Positions 5,520 to 5,591 of a stretch of 5,591 bases of DNA are shown here, piece by piece (position 1 is the first letter of the stretch; every line of letters starts with the position of its first letter). The notes beneath the pieces are model-generated. The model was not told where the DNA came from, made no database searches, and worked only from the letters and a program-made list of their open reading frames with translations. The position numbers and the translations under genes were made by a program. The DNA comes from Alphaproteobacteria bacterium (GTDB lineage: Bacteria > Pseudomonadota > Alphaproteobacteria > Paracaedibacterales > CAIULA01), in contig JAIEMR010000097.1 in NCBI GenBank assembly GCA_019751935.1, positions 1 to 5,591 of the forward strand. The letters are read 5' to 3'.

Positions 5520-5591
5520 ATTGTTATTGTTCAAAATACTTTGGTGAGTATCTTTGCACTAGCAATGTAAAAGAAGTTTAAAAAATAGAGA

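Overview
The window looks like a chromosomal segment of an AT-rich alphaproteobacterium. Three things support this: an MlaF-type ABC ATPase end followed directly by a short-form phosphoglucose isomerase, a DUF2155 (COG4765) exported protein, which is a family largely confined to alphaproteobacteria, and dispersed palindromic repeats built on GTCATTGCGAG...GCAATCCAG, which are familiar from AT-rich intracellular lineages. An intact pgi argues against Rickettsia, which lacks glycolysis. A Holosporales-like host-associated lineage is my best guess, but it is an inference and not proven by the sequence.

Layout, left to right. Bases 1-182 hold the 3' end of an mlaF-like gene (+). Twenty bases later comes pgi (203-1450, +), probably in the same operon. 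A 159-bp AT-rich spacer with several palindromes leads to a gene for a secreted 292-residue protein (1610-2488, +) that is an internal duplication of a two-cysteine domain. A convergent intergenic region (2489-2670) carries two stem-loops. Then come a DUF2155 secreted protein on the minus strand (2671-3120), a non-coding stretch (3121-3579) with four copies of a palindromic repeat arranged as two inverted pairs, and a very strong bidirectional terminator (3505-3556). The rest is a minus-strand gene for a 642-residue exported coiled-coil protein that I do not recognise (3580-5508), with its ribosome binding site and upstream region.

Functionally, mlaF belongs to retrograde phospholipid transport and outer-membrane lipid asymmetry, and pgi is central carbon metabolism. 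The three remaining genes each start with a clear Sec signal peptide, so most of the window encodes cell-envelope or secreted proteins. Nothing links them as one pathway. The two unknown exported proteins and the repeat cluster are the parts most worth a second look. I see no CRISPR array, tRNA, rRNA, transposase or phage gene.
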